Source: Gigantopelta aegis
Taxonomy: Eukaryota > Mollusca > Gastropoda > Neomphalida > Peltospiridae
Reading direction: 5' to 3'
Assembly (NCBI RefSeq): GCF_016097555.1
Contig: NC_054701.1
Location: 6,135,093-6,199,092 of the forward strand
DNA: 64,000 bases
Shown here piece by piece: positions 34,785 through 44,715 of this stretch (positions are counted from its first letter, which is position 1; every line of letters begins with the position of its first letter). The notes under the pieces were generated by a model. It was not told the DNA's origin. It saw nothing but the letters and a program-made list of their open reading frames with translations, and made no database searches. The position numbers and the translations under genes are program-made.

Positions 34785-35130
34785 TTTCAGTCCTGATATT
34801 CGTAAATTGTATACATGTATATGTCTGTTAAAGATAATGGGTCATCGATATTTGACACTATTTCATTGGTTTAAGGAATCATCTTATTACACCTTATATT
34901 CGTCAATTACATTCATGTTTGTTAAAGATAATAGGTCATCAATATCTTACACTATTTCATTGGTTTAAGGAATCATCTTATTACATCTTATATTCGTGAA
35001 TTACATTCATGTTTGTTAAAGATAATAGGTCATCAATATCTTACACTATTTCATTGGTTTAAGGAATCATCTTATTACACCTTATATTCGTGAATTATGT
35101 ACAAGCTTGTTAAATACAACAAAGTTGTTT
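34785..35130 (+). repeat. 94-bp tandem repeat, about four copies
   Basis: GTTAAAGATAATAGGTCATC and TTTCATTGGTTTAAGGAATC recur with a 94-base period (anchors at 34827, 34921, 35015 and 35109). It starts about 130 bases after the oxidase stop codon and may lie in its 3' UTR. Confidence 0.92.
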
Positions 35131-35619
35131 ATTTTTGACACTATTTCATGTATGGATAATCGTTTAAGCACTTTTGGTATTTTTGGTTAAACAAGATATG
35201 TCATCAATTTTGACATTAATTCAGAACTGTGGCAAATCATGTCAATATGTTTAATATTCGTAAATACTTTACAATCATGCTTGATTGATACTAAAATAAC
35301 TGTTACGAAGAATTGCTTAAATATTTGAATCTTCTAACTGTATCTAATAATGATAAAGAGAGCTGTTGGCAGATTTTTGGCATCATATTTAGAGGTTTTC
35401 TTACATATTTCAAGTATGTTTGATTACGCGGTTTGGACAAAGAAAAACATTTTGATGGCATATTTTACTTAGACAAAATGCAGTTTCGCGTAATTTAATT
35501 TTTTAAAGTTATATCTTTAAAATAAAATAATGCATTTACTTGTATGCTTTAACATATATAGACAAATAAAGAGTTCTATTTTGCTGTGTTTTATTTTACT
35601 GTGTGACATTAAAAAACCC
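35131..35619. other. No feature seen; possible 3' end of the oxidase transcript
   Basis: AT-rich. AATAAA strings occur near 35522 and 35567 and could serve as polyadenylation signals, but this is not decisive. Confidence 0.35.
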
Positions 35620-35852
35620 ATCTTAGGTGGTGTCGTGGTTAAGCCATCGTACTTACGGCTGGTAGGTACTGGGTTCGCAGCCCGGTACCGGCTCCTACCC
35701 AGAGCGAGTTTAGGGACAGTGCGACCACTACACTGACGTCTCTCTCACTAACCACTAACCCACTGACTTTGACAGCCAGCCCAGATAGTTGAGGTGTGTG
35801 CCCAGGATTGCTTGCTTGAATTTTAATTGGATATAACCACAAAAATAAGTTT
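35620..35852 (+). mobile_element. SINE, head B / tail 3
   Basis: Head B (GGTGGTGTCGTGGTTAAGCC, box B-like GGTTCGCAGCCC) followed by a body not shared with tail 1 (CTCTCACTAACCACTAACCC) and a tail TTAATTGGATATAACCACAA. This shows head B joined to a third tail. Confidence 0.75.
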
Positions 35853-35971
35853 TAATGAATCAACACATGATTGGCACATAAAAACGACATATGTCTAAAA
35901 TTCTTTTCAATAACATCTAAAGAATTTTATTTTTAAAAAACCTGTTGTTTTGTTTTATTTTTTAAAACAAT

Positions 35972-36297
35972 AATGGGAAAGAAAGAAATGTTTTATTTAA
36001 CGACGCACTCAATACATTTTATTTACGGTTATATGGTGTCAGACATATAGTTAATGACCACACAGATATTGAGAGAGGAAACTCGCTGTCGTCACTTCAT
36101 GGGCTACTCCTTTCGATTAACAGCAAGGGATCTTTTATATGCACCATCCCACAGACAGGATAGTACATACCACGGGTTTTGTTACACCAGTTGTGGAGCC
36201 ATAGCTGGAACGAGAAATAGCCCAATGGGTCCATCGACGAGGATCGATCCTAGACCGACCGCGCATCAAGCTACCACTGGGCCACGTCCCGCACCTA
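35972..36297 (-). mobile_element. SINE, head A / tail 1, with target duplication
   Basis: Full-length minus-strand copy. AAACAATAATGGGA occurs at both edges (about 35966 and 36298), a clear 14-base target-site duplication. Confidence 0.9.
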
Positions 36298-36797
36298 AAC
36301 AATAATGGGAGTCCCTGAGCTGAATAAAAGACATACAAGGACATTTAAGATTTAACAATATACTTGGATTCGGATGGTATTCTTTGGTTCTTTGTGAATA
36401 CTTTCGGTAATACACCGTACCACAGAACCATTATAGCATGTCTTGTGTTTCTTTTCATGCTGTTGATATTATTGTTCATGTCTGTATAATTCACATATGG
36501 AAATAAATGGTTGATCGATTGACTGAACCAAAACAAAGGACAAATATGCTTAACCATACTGTAACGCATTATTTGATCGAATGATATTGTGGATCTGGTA
36601 CAGTAGGTGGGTGAATCCTACACGCAGATGAGTGGATCCTATCTGTCGGTTATCTATTTCGTCTACTTTGTATTCCGCTCGCGGATAACACAAATGACGC
36701 CATAATCAATAAGACAGTAACAATAGTGGAGGATGTACAACAGCTGTGTGTCGCTTATTGTGTCCTCAACTGTAAACTATTGCTTATTAATATTAAT

Positions 36798-36800
<3 letters not shown>
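36298..36800. other. No feature seen
   Basis: Unassigned AT-rich sequence; no coding or repeat signature recognised. Confidence 0.3.

Positions 36801-36834
<34 letters not shown>
36801..36834 (+). repeat. (AT)n microsatellite
   Basis: About 34 bases of AT repeat. Confidence 0.97.
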
Positions 36835-36844
<10 letters not shown>

Positions 36845-37135
36845 TTACTTTTTTAATTAAAACTACATTCCCTGGAATATTTTTTATTATTTAAGCATAT
36901 AGAACAGAACATCCAATTACGTTTAGTGCATATAATATGACGCCGCACTCCGCATTGGTTTCAGTATTTTGAAAGTGGGACACTTTTGACAGGCTCATAC
37001 CGATCTCGGTTTTCATTGGCTTATCACAAGTATAGAATTCTCCAACAAGAGATCACGTGAGATTTCGCAATTTTTGAACAAATTTAACTATCTTGATTGA
37101 GGGGTCGTCTCATATCTCCAAAACATATTTATATC

Positions 37136-37524
37136 CATAGAAAGAAAGAAATGTTTTATTTAACGACGCACTCAACACATTTTATTTACGGTTATATGGC
37201 GTCAGACATATGGTTAAGGACCACACAGATTTTGAGAGGAAACCCGCTGTCGCCACTACATGGGCTACTCTTCCGATTAGCAGCAAGGGATCTTTTATTT
37301 GCGCTTCCCACAGGCAGGATAGCACAAACCATGGCCTTTGTTGAACCAGTTATGGATCACTGGTCGGTGCAAGTGGTTTACACCTACCCATTGAGCCTTG
37401 CGGAGCACTCACTCAGGGTTTGGAGTCGGTATCTGGATTAAAAATCCCATGCCTCGACTGGGATTTGAACCCAGTACCTACCAGCCTGTAGACCGATGGC
37501 CTGCCACGACGCCACCGAGGCCGG
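37136..37524 (-). mobile_element. SINE, head B / tail 1, full length
   Basis: Minus-strand counterpart of 21599-21976: tail AAAGAAAGAAATGTTTTATT at the left, shared middle, linker, and the tRNA-like head B at the right, ending CGACGCCACCGAGGCCGG. Confidence 0.87.
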
Positions 37525-37750
37525 TTTATATCCATAGAGGTATGGTACAACGGTCGGTGAGTGGGGGATTTGCCTTGAAATTTTGACAGTGGCCAGCTGT
37601 TGGCATACGCGTTACATGTAAGGGGGTGTTACTAATTACGTAACGCTCTAGGGGTAGAGGAAGAGGGCACTGTGTTCGATTTACGTAACATTTTTCAAGA
37701 CTATATGTTATTTTTATTCATTACTTAGACCTAAAAAGGTGTTTTTTGGA

Positions 37751-37884
37751 AATGCGCGGTCAGTCTAGGATCGATCCCCATCGGCGGGTATACAAAAAGA
37801 CCATGGTATGTGATATCCTGTCTGTGGGATGATACATATAAACAATCCCTTGCTAAAAAAAAAATGTAGCGGGTTTCCAAGGCG
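37751..37884 (+). mobile_element. SINE fragment, head A
   Basis: Begins mid-head (TGCGCGGTCAGTCTAGGATC) and is broken off in the middle; the Ser-loop-like GGGCCCATT block is deleted. Confidence 0.65.
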
Positions 37885-38101
37885 CGTGTGCAGGGATTTC
37901 AGCGGGGTTGGGGTTATAGACTTTGTTAAGCGAAGTTTATATGGGGCCATGCTCCCCCCAAAAATACATTTCAAAAAAATTTTAAGCTTGGGCAAGTAAG
38001 GTTTTCGACCTCCAATACCCTCCCCCCTGCACATGCACCCGATTCCTCTCTAAGATTATAATTATGTCAACATTACCAAATGTTAGACATCCAACAGCAG
38101 A

Positions 38102-38176
38102 TGGAAGGAAGGATAGGATATGTTTTATTTAACGACGCACTCAACACATTTTATTTACGGTTGTATGGGGTCGGAT
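38102..38176 (-). mobile_element. SINE tail 1 fragment
   Basis: Only the 3' end: GTTTTATTTAACGACGCACT to TTACGGTTGTATGGGGTC. Confidence 0.75.
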
Positions 38177-38901
38177 GATTATTAAATCAATATGCTTTAT
38201 CTTTGATGTCGTTAAACACCCCCCCCCCCCCCAACTTTACCCTTTCCAAACGAAATAATATTTATTTGAATTTGTCGATTTTAACACGTAAAATTAAGAA
38301 GTGAAAACGTTCATTGTCTACTTTAGTATATTTTATTTTAAAAATATATACATAATTAATGTGTTACTAGTATACAAACTAAAATTTGAAAGTTCTACTA
38401 ACACTTTATAAAATATCAATTATGAAATAGGAAGGTACGACTGTCGATAATACGTTGTCAAGATCAAACCGGTTTTAACTAAAGACTCTAGTACCGTATC
38501 CTCAACCGAACGTTCTTCGTACAGCGCAAGATTTCTCTTTTAATTTTTTGAGACGAACCCTACAATTTGAAATCGGCAAACGCAACCGAGTAGTTAATAG
38601 TCTAAAATGTTTTCCGAATTTTTTTTTTGCCCCCATGCTAGCTACGGCTCAGAAAATATAAGTTTGTTTTACTTATTACTATTTTAATAAATACGATCTT
38701 CTTTATTAAAGTCCGACTGGAAATGAACGACACATGCGTGACTGGAAAACAATTGAGTCGAGATCCTATTGCAGTTCAGTTCGTTTCAGCTTATTGCAGG
38801 GACTGTGGGCTGCCATTGTCCGATGTGTCCAACTGTTAAACACAGCCTTAGTAACAACTAAGAGTACATGTTAAATATATTTTCTCGTTTAGAATACCAG
38901 A
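38177..38901. other. No feature seen
   Basis: AT-rich; contains a C run at 38217-38232. No gene recognised. Confidence 0.3.
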
Positions 38902-39130
38902 AAAAAAGAAATGTTTGATTTTACGACACACTCAACACAATTATATTTACGGTTATATGGTGTCAGACATATGGTTAAGGACCACACAGATATTAAGGGA
39001 GGAAACCCGCTGTCGCCACTTCATTGGCTACTCTTTTCGATTAGCAGCAAGGGATCTTTTATATGCACCATCCCACAGACAGGGTAGTACATACCACAGC
39101 CTTTGATATACCAATCGTGGTGCACGAGAT
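38902..39130 (-). mobile_element. SINE, tail 1, head missing
   Basis: Minus-strand copy from AAATGTTTGATTTTACGACA to ACCAATCGTGGTGCACGAG; the tRNA-like half is absent. Confidence 0.82.
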
Positions 39131-39536
39131 TAGAATACCAGTGTCTGTATATTCAGTGTATTTCTGCTTGCCCTTTGTAGTACCTATAATTTTTAATTTT
39201 TACTTCACAAAAATGTGGGGTTTTTTGTTTTGTTTTGTTTTGTTTTGTTTTGTGTTTTTGTTTGTTGTTGTTTTTTTTACATTTCGGGCACACCCGAACA
39301 TGTCGGATACCCCATTTATTACAGAAAATATTTACAAGTTTGTTTGCATTAAACAAATTACTTAATCAATGAATTCATTAATTAAACAATTAATCAGGTC
39401 TCAATGAATGAGTAAAAATTAGAAATGAACAAATAAAGTATTTTTGGAAGCATAATTATGACAAAAATGATCTTATCATGATATAAAAGTTAAAATTTAA
39501 CACTAGGTTAATTTAGACATTTTCATTTAACAATAG
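39131..39536. other. No gene; (GTTTT)n run
   Basis: Contains GTTTTGTTTTGTTTTGTTTT at 39226-39255. Otherwise AT-rich left flank of the Polinton-type element. Confidence 0.5.
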
Positions 39537-39542
39537 CCTAAT
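39537..39542 (+). other. Target-site duplication, left (CCTAAT)
   Basis: CCTAAT directly outside the left inverted repeat. The same six bases lie directly outside the right one at 46317-46322. Six bases is the Polinton/Maverick duplication length. Confidence 0.93.
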
Positions 39543-40911
39543 AGTAGTAAGGAGGCCTGTCTGGGGTCATGACCTACTTTCCCGTGATCACGTGACCTTG
39601 AGACAATGGGCTTGGTGTAGACAATGGGGCTTGGTGTAGACAATGGGCTTTGTGTAGGAACCAATGGCCTTTGTGCAGGTGTCTGACCTGGGTAGGAAAC
39701 AATGGCCTTTGTGTAGGAAACAATGGCCTTTGTCTAGGAGTGTGCAGGTGTCTGACCTAGGTAGGAAACAATGGCTTTTGTGTAGGAAACAATGGTCTGG
39801 GTGCAGGTGTGCGATCATGGTGTATTCAATTCAATGTATTGCATATTACCAAACAAACTGGTGTCGGCAAACAAATAAAAGCAAAGAAACAACAACAATT
39901 AATAATAACAATATGTACAGGCCAAGTGTAAGTCTGACGTTGGTTTTGGCTTCATTGTATAACGTCTATTGTGTTGTTTTTTGTATTCACAGTGGACATA
40001 CACGTGAATTTTTTTCAAAGTGTTTTATTCTAGACACCCAAAATAATAGCCGTTAAAATATGTCTCGTGGGGAAGGACTGTAGCTGTTTGCTGACTGTTT
40101 GGTCTAAAGTGAGGCTTTCATGTCGCCAGACAAAATGCGTGTGTGATGATTTTCATTCATTTGTATTTCTTTAGCACATTGTCGACGTTTTCTTTGTTGT
40201 CGTCATTCAGCCATTCATTCATTCGCTTTATAATAGAGGAGTACTTTATCAGACCTCTTCATCGGCCCTCATACAAAGACATTTTATTACGCCTCTCCGA
40301 GTGTTTATGAAAACAGGTGAACTGCAAAAGACATACCGACGCGTGCCCGTCTCAAGTAGCAGAATAAATTTGTTATGGTATGCACACTGACCGTGAAAGT
40401 TTGTTTGTGTGTTTAGCGACATCACTAGAGTACATTGATTTATGAATCATCGGTTATTGGATGAAAAACATAATTCTGACAGTTTTAGAGAGGAAACCCG
40501 CTACATTTTTTCCATGAGTAGCAAGGGATCTTTTATATACACAATCTCATACCCCTTATGGGGCCAGTATTTCATAATTAAACACAAACTTTTTGTGCGT
40601 GCGTGCGTGCGTGTGTGTGTGTGTGAAACACTACAGCCCATTCCTATGAAGAAAGAACGCGTGACTGCAACTCAACGCTCCAACCTAACCTATGCTCTTT
40701 TAACTACATTTTAAACACGAGAATTTCCCAAGTCTACAAGCCTTTAGAGACAACCAGTGTATTATGTCTGGTATATCAAAGGCCGTGGTATGTGCTGTCC
40801 TGTACACACAACTCTTGCTACTATAAAGTAGCGGCAGAAATATTCAATCACAAATCTAGTTATAGAGTAGAATACACAAAAAACAAACGCAATGGTTGAG
40901 AGAGAGAGAGG
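39543..40911 (+). repeat. Left terminal inverted repeat
   Basis: About 1.37 kb, matching the right repeat nearly base for base over most of its length. The outer 250 bases contain short tandem units (GGAAACAATGGCCTTTGTGT, GTGCAGGTGTCTGACCT), and unit number differs between the two sides. The inner part includes host SINE sequence: tail 2 at about 40400-40540 and a middle fragment (TATATCAAAGGCCGTGGTAT) at 40772. Confidence 0.92.
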
Positions 40912-41007
40912 GAGACAGACCATCAAAACCAGATGGGATTTCTTCAGTGCTCCTTCTGCACCCCCAACGGGTACCATCAATAGAATGATTCCAACTAAAC
41001 TGACTTG

Positions 41008-41016
41008 TATATAAGG
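41008..41016 (+). promoter_or_regulatory. TATA box before the BIR gene
   Basis: TATATAAGG, 29 bases before the first ATG of the frame at 41045 and 116 before the second in-frame ATG at 41132. Spacing suggests transcription starting near 41040, which favours the inner ATG. Confidence 0.55.
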
Positions 41017-41044
41017 CTGTGTTTTCTCTCCCAAGGGCTCATTC

Positions 41045-41710
41045 GTGCTTGAGAACTCGAAGAGAGCAGACGTGTTTGCTGATGATTTTGACATTTTTGT
41101 ATCTTGTTGCACTCTATCTGGAACGAAGACGATGGCATCAGGATATTCGAGCAGTGTTAGCAGCTGCAGCAGTGACGAAGGCGACGTCTTGATCTGTAAA
41201 TGTTCAGAAAGACACACGATCAAAAGAGTGACTACCAAACCTGAAGAAAATGACACAGATCAAACGGACGCTGCACGTGAACCCGGTGAAATTGTGGATG
41301 AAGACCCCATGGATATCCGTGAACCCGTCGAAATCGTGAACGAAGAACCCATGGATCAGACGGATGCTGCTCGAGAATATAAAACGGATGCTGCTCCCTA
41401 CGATGATGATGCCTACGACGCCGATGACGAATGGGATGGCCTTTCGAGACATTACTTGTTCTGTCATCGACCCGAAATGAGAGGATTCTATACACGAATG
41501 CAGACATTTGGGTGGTGGCCCTTACAGTTACGCCAGAAACCGAGGGAGCTCGCCAAGGCCGGTTTCTTCTACACGGGAGACCATGATGCCGTTGTCTGTT
41601 ACTGTTGTGGACTACGCGTCTACCGATGGCAGAGAATGGACGATCCAGTGATGGAACATTACAGACTGTCCCCGAGATGTCCCTATGTGAATAACGTGTT
41701 CAGACATTAA
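41045..41710 (+). CDS. BIR-domain (IAP-like) protein of the Polinton-type element
   Basis: A 221-residue frame; the inner ATG at 41132 (MASGYSSSVSSCSSDEG) may be the real start. Residues about 70-145 are acidic and internally repetitive (PMDIREPVEIVNEEPMDQTD). The C-terminal 75 residues form a baculovirus IAP repeat: LAKAGFFYTGDHDAVVCYCC, then W, DDP, EH and a final Cys (DDPVMEHYRLSPRCPYV) in zinc-binding spacing. BIR proteins bind and restrain caspases and related factors. No RING finger follows, so no E3 ligase part is seen. It was probably captured from a host IAP. An AATAAA at 41749-41754 can end the transcript. Confidence 0.87.
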   Translation: MLENSKRADVFADDFDIFVSCCTLSGTKTMASGYSSSVSSCSSDEGDVLICKCSERHTIKRVTTKPEENDTDQTDAAREPGEIVDEDPMDIREPVEIVNEEPMDQTDAAREYKTDAAPYDDDAYDADDEWDGLSRHYLFCHRPEMRGFYTRMQTFGWWPLQLRQKPRELAKAGFFYTGDHDAVVCYCCGLRVYRWQRMDDPVMEHYRLSPRCPYVNNVFRH

Positions 41711-41799
41711 ACACGTATTGCATGAGTGTGATACTTTTCGTTTTGTAAAATAAACTCGTGAATAACACGTTTTGTTTGTTATTAATTTAAGGGTGACCC

Positions 41800-41802
<3 letters not shown>

Positions 41803-41844
<42 letters not shown>
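41803..41844 (+). repeat. (TG)n microsatellite
   Basis: About 42 bases of TG repeat followed by short GTGGCCCTGAG-type repeats, between two genes of the element. Confidence 0.95.
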
Positions 41845-41846
<2 letters not shown>

Positions 41847-42012
41847 ACCTGTGACCCTGAGTATGGCCCTGAGTGGCCCTGAGTGTGGCCCTGTGTGAGG
41901 CCCTGAGTGTGGTCCCGGGAGTGGCCCTGAGCCGTGCACGAGCTATGCTTTGGGATGGGGGATGGGTCATACGTACCACACAAAGATTAAAAATGCGTGA
42001 AATTGTAGAGAG

Positions 42013-42020
42013 TATAAATA
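42013..42020 (+). promoter_or_regulatory. TATA box before the 42074 gene
   Basis: TATAAATA, 53 bases before the ATG. Confidence 0.55.
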
Positions 42021-42073
42021 AAAGGGGTAATGGGTAACATCGTCATTTGAGGTAGAACCTTCAGAGAAGCAAC

Positions 42074-42415
42074 ATGTCAAACCAGTACAAGTTGTATGTA
42101 CCCGACGTGGATAAGTGGACCCGTTTCTACAAGTTGCAAGCAGAAGGTAAACTTCAACCTCATTTTCCAGTGCAACGTGGTGGGAAAAGTCAGATGATGT
42201 ACAGTGTAGATCGATGTCTAGAACTGTATGACCCTACATGGAAAAAAGAAAAAGAGGAACAGAACAAGCCCCCGGCACCCAAAGTCGTAATGGTGTCCCC
42301 AACACAACAGGTGGTAGAGCAAGCCAAGGCCGAGCAGAAACGGAAACGTGAAGAGAGTGGCGTGGAACAGACACGACGAGAGCAGACTGGGCAAAAACGG
42401 CACAAGCATTTCTGA
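42074..42415 (+). CDS. Small basic protein of the Polinton-type element, unknown
   Basis: 113 residues. The N-terminal half is probably folded (YVPDVDKWTRFYKLQAEGK, then SVDRCLELYDPTW). The C-terminal half is Lys/Arg/Gln-rich and likely helical or disordered (EQKRKREESGVEQTRREQTG), ending in a KRHKHF nuclear-signal-like patch. No family recognised. Its position ahead of the ATPase and its basic tail would suit a nucleic-acid-binding or virion-minor protein, but that is inference. Confidence 0.7.
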   Translation: MSNQYKLYVPDVDKWTRFYKLQAEGKLQPHFPVQRGGKSQMMYSVDRCLELYDPTWKKEKEEQNKPPAPKVVMVSPTQQVVEQAKAEQKRKREESGVEQTRREQTGQKRHKHF

Positions 42416-42421
42416 GAAGAC

Positions 42422-42430
42422 TATAAAAGG
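42422..42430 (+). promoter_or_regulatory. TATA box before the ATPase gene
   Basis: TATAAAAGG, 56 bases before the ATG at 42487 and only 8 bases after the previous stop codon. An ATG at 42435 in another frame lies too close to the box to be in the transcript. Confidence 0.6.
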
Positions 42431-42486
42431 AGGCATGGCAGTTTCAACATCGCCAGTTCACGTCGAACACTTCAACAGTCAACATC

Positions 42487-43668
42487 ATGAATCAGAATTG
42501 GTTTATTCCGGAACATGTCATGAACAAAAGATCGTGTCCCGTATGTCCAAAGACTTTTTCAAAACCATCAAATATGCTACGTCATTGGAATACCTTCCAT
42601 TCAGCTCAACTCCAGGCTCCTCTGGCTCCTATAGCTCCGGCTCCTAGGGATCCTCTGGCTCCTCTAGCTCATATAGCTCCTGCTCCTGCTCCTAGGGCTC
42701 CTATAGCTCCTGCTCCTCTGGCTCCTATAGCTCCTCTGGCTCCTATAGCTCCGGCTCCTAGGGCTCCTAGGGCTCCTCTAGCTCATATAGCTCCTGCTCC
42801 GGCTCCTAGGGCTCCTATAACTCCTGCTCCTCTGGCTCCTGCTCCTCTGGCTCCTATAGCTCCTCTGGCTCCTATAGCTCCGGCTCCTAGGGCTCCTCTA
42901 GCTCATATAGCTCCTGCTCCTCTGACTCCTATAGCTCCTGCTCATAGGGCTCCTATAGCTCCTGCTCCGCTGCAGCAGCAGCCCCTAAGATTGTTACATC
43001 CGTTCACCATGATCGTGTCGGGACCCACGTCGTGTGGAAAAACATTTTTGTTGTACAAACTGCTAAGGGATGGTAAAATCCACCCGCCTTCCCAGCGCAT
43101 CATCTGGCTCTACAAACGATGGCAACCTCTCTATGATACGATCAAAATGGTTGCTCGAGTAAAATTTGCTCAAGGCATACCCGAGAATTTGGAAAAGGAT
43201 CATTATTTGGATCCCAGAGTCAGAAATCTCATCGTGTTGGACGACCTGATGTCTACAGCTGGAAAAGACTCTCGTATCACCGATCTGTTCACGGAAGGAA
43301 GTCATCACAGAAACCTCTCGGTGATTGCCATCAACCAGAACCTCTATAACAGCAAAGACCCGACACAGAGAAGAAACTGTCATTACCTGGCACTGTTCAA
43401 CAACCCCATCGACAAGCATCAGCAAGTCCTAACCTTGGCACAGCAGATGTATCCTGGAAATACTCGTCATTTCATGCAGCGGTTTGAGGAAGCTACCCAC
43501 AGGCCCTACGGACATCTCTTGGTGGACTTGAAACCGACCACGCCCGAACATTGGCGCCTTCGACCTAATGGTTTAGAGACGGGGCCGTCCGAATGGTATA
43601 TAAGCACGAGCGTAACGGCGAATGTCTCAGAACAGTTTCAACCACCGTCGGAGAAGGAGCTCTACTAG
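42487..43668 (+). CDS. Packaging ATPase (A32/FtsK type) with zinc finger and Ala-Pro linker
   Basis: 393 residues in three parts. Residues 17-38 form a C2H2 finger (C17, C20, H33, H38). Residues about 40-170 are an Ala/Pro-rich linker of PLAPIAPAP-type repeats, encoded by GGCTCCTATAGCTCCT-like DNA repeats. Residues about 172-390 are the ATPase: Walker A GPTSCGKT at 179-186, Walker B LIVLDDLM at 248-255, and a following sensor-like SVIAINQNLY segment. This is the genome-packaging motor family of Polintons and related large DNA viruses, which translocates DNA into capsids. The finger and repeat linker are additions to the usual ATPase core. The next gene starts six bases after the stop codon. 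Confidence 0.9.
   Translation: MNQNWFIPEHVMNKRSCPVCPKTFSKPSNMLRHWNTFHSAQLQAPLAPIAPAPRDPLAPLAHIAPAPAPRAPIAPAPLAPIAPLAPIAPAPRAPRAPLAHIAPAPAPRAPITPAPLAPAPLAPIAPLAPIAPAPRAPLAHIAPAPLTPIAPAHRAPIAPAPLQQQPLRLLHPFTMIVSGPTSCGKTFLLYKLLRDGKIHPPSQRIIWLYKRWQPLYDTIKMVARVKFAQGIPENLEKDHYLDPRVRNLIVLDDLMSTAGKDSRITDLFTEGSHHRNLSVIAINQNLYNSKDPTQRRNCHYLALFNNPIDKHQQVLTLAQQMYPGNTRHFMQRFEEATHRPYGHLLVDLKPTTPEHWRLRPNGLETGPSEWYISTSVTANVSEQFQPPSEKELY
43597..43604 (+). promoter_or_regulatory. TATA box before the 43675 gene
   Basis: TATATAAG, inside the end of the ATPase gene and 70 bases before the next ATG. Confidence 0.5.
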
Positions 43669-43674
43669 CAAATC

Positions 43675-44037
43675 ATGCAAAGAAACGCATTCAAGAGAAA
43701 ACTACCAGGCATACCCGCCTACGAAAGTGACGACGACGAAGAAGAAGATGAGGTAGAGCCCTATCTGAAAAAGGTCAAGAGGATGCAGTCTTGCGATACG
43801 TGTGGTCTGGTCTTTAAAGACGGGAGTGACTTGCAGCGACACGTGAAAACGTGCGAGGAGGGAAATGAAGAGCCGTCGTCCGATCTTGAAAACGAAGGCA
43901 TTCGTCTCATGATCGAGCGTGAATTCGACATCAATCGTGACTATTTCGAAAGCAAGAGGAAACGCTACGAAGAAAAAAAACATGTCCCAAGATGCCATCG
44001 AAAGAAACATGAAGACATTGCAATGGAAGTTATTTAA
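43675..44037 (+). CDS. Zinc-finger protein of the Polinton-type element
   Basis: 120 residues. Basic start (MQRNAFKRKLPGIPAY), an acidic DDDEEEDEVE stretch at about 19-28, then a single finger with C40, C43, H56 and C60 (CDTCGLVFKDGSDLQRHVKT), then a charged, probably helical tail. It resembles the finger at the start of the ATPase, so the two could share a partner or ancestry. Function unknown. Confidence 0.75.
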   Translation: MQRNAFKRKLPGIPAYESDDDEEEDEVEPYLKKVKRMQSCDTCGLVFKDGSDLQRHVKTCEEGNEEPSSDLENEGIRLMIEREFDINRDYFESKRKRYEEKKHVPRCHRKKHEDIAMEVI

Positions 44038-44260
44038 AGACACGTACTCTCGCTTTCTGACGTATATGTATTACTTTGACAAAGGCCCCAACACGAGAAA
44101 AATTCTACAGTTTGTGAATCCAGACAGAGATCTCAGACCGCAGATTCGTTCTAAATTAAATCAGTATCGTTCTTGGATTGGCGAATATTTGGACGAACTA
44201 GACGATGACGATACCGACGATGATGATACTGATGATGAGCACGAAGATGAAGAGAAATGA
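43982..44260 (+). CDS. Small acidic-tailed protein, overlapping the previous gene
   Basis: I take the ATG at 43982 (MSQDAIERNMKTLQWKLFKD), because the longer frame from 43919 would overlap more and its extra residues are simply the out-of-frame neighbour. 92 residues: a helical-looking front (YSRFLTYMYYFDKGPNTRKI) and an Asp/Glu-rich end (DDDDTDDDDTDDEHEDEEK). It overlaps the preceding gene by 56 bases in another frame. No family recognised. AATAAA at 44367-44372 follows. Confidence 0.65.
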   Translation: MSQDAIERNMKTLQWKLFKDTYSRFLTYMYYFDKGPNTRKILQFVNPDRDLRPQIRSKLNQYRSWIGEYLDELDDDDTDDDDTDDEHEDEEK

Positions 44261-44387
44261 ACACTCATGTTATTCACATGTCGCCCTTAAGGCCTCTCGA
44301 TGTAACCCAGTGTGTGTCCATTGCATGTGTAGTTGTCTCTAGAGAGACCAGCGATTGTACTTTAGAAATAAAAAATTTTTAAAACCA

Positions 44388-44583
44388 AACCATTGCGTTT
44401 GTTTTTTGTGTTTTTTACTCCATGACTAGATTTGTGATTGGATATTTCTACCGCTAATTTATAGTAGCAAGAGTTGTGTGCACAGGACATCACATACCAC
44501 GGCCTTTGATATACCAGACATAATGCACTGGTTGGCTATAGCCTATTTGGCCATCGATGGGGATCGATCCTAGATCGATCACT
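44388..44583 (+). repeat. Partial extra copy of the inner repeat end, plus SINE scrap
   Basis: 44388-44535 repeats, with clear divergence, the sequence at 44892-45038 (ACCATTGCGTTTGTTTTTTG, AGTAGCAAGAGTTGTGTG). It runs on into a SINE head fragment (GATGGGGATCGATCCTAGAT). Confidence 0.85.
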
Positions 44584-44715
44584 GTATTTACCCATTTGGT
44601 AATTAAAAAGTCCTGTACGAAGGCTAGTACTCTAGAGAAATTTCTGTTTAAAAATGCAGCTATTTCCCTTTGGTTAACACGTACTACTTGTTAAACCCAT
44701 GGCGGCGCGCGTCCC

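Noticed and set aside
40442-40714. A 90-residue gene present in both inverted repeats (also 45076-45348)
   Set aside because: The identical frames come from SINE tail sequence and a simple repeat inside the inverted repeats.
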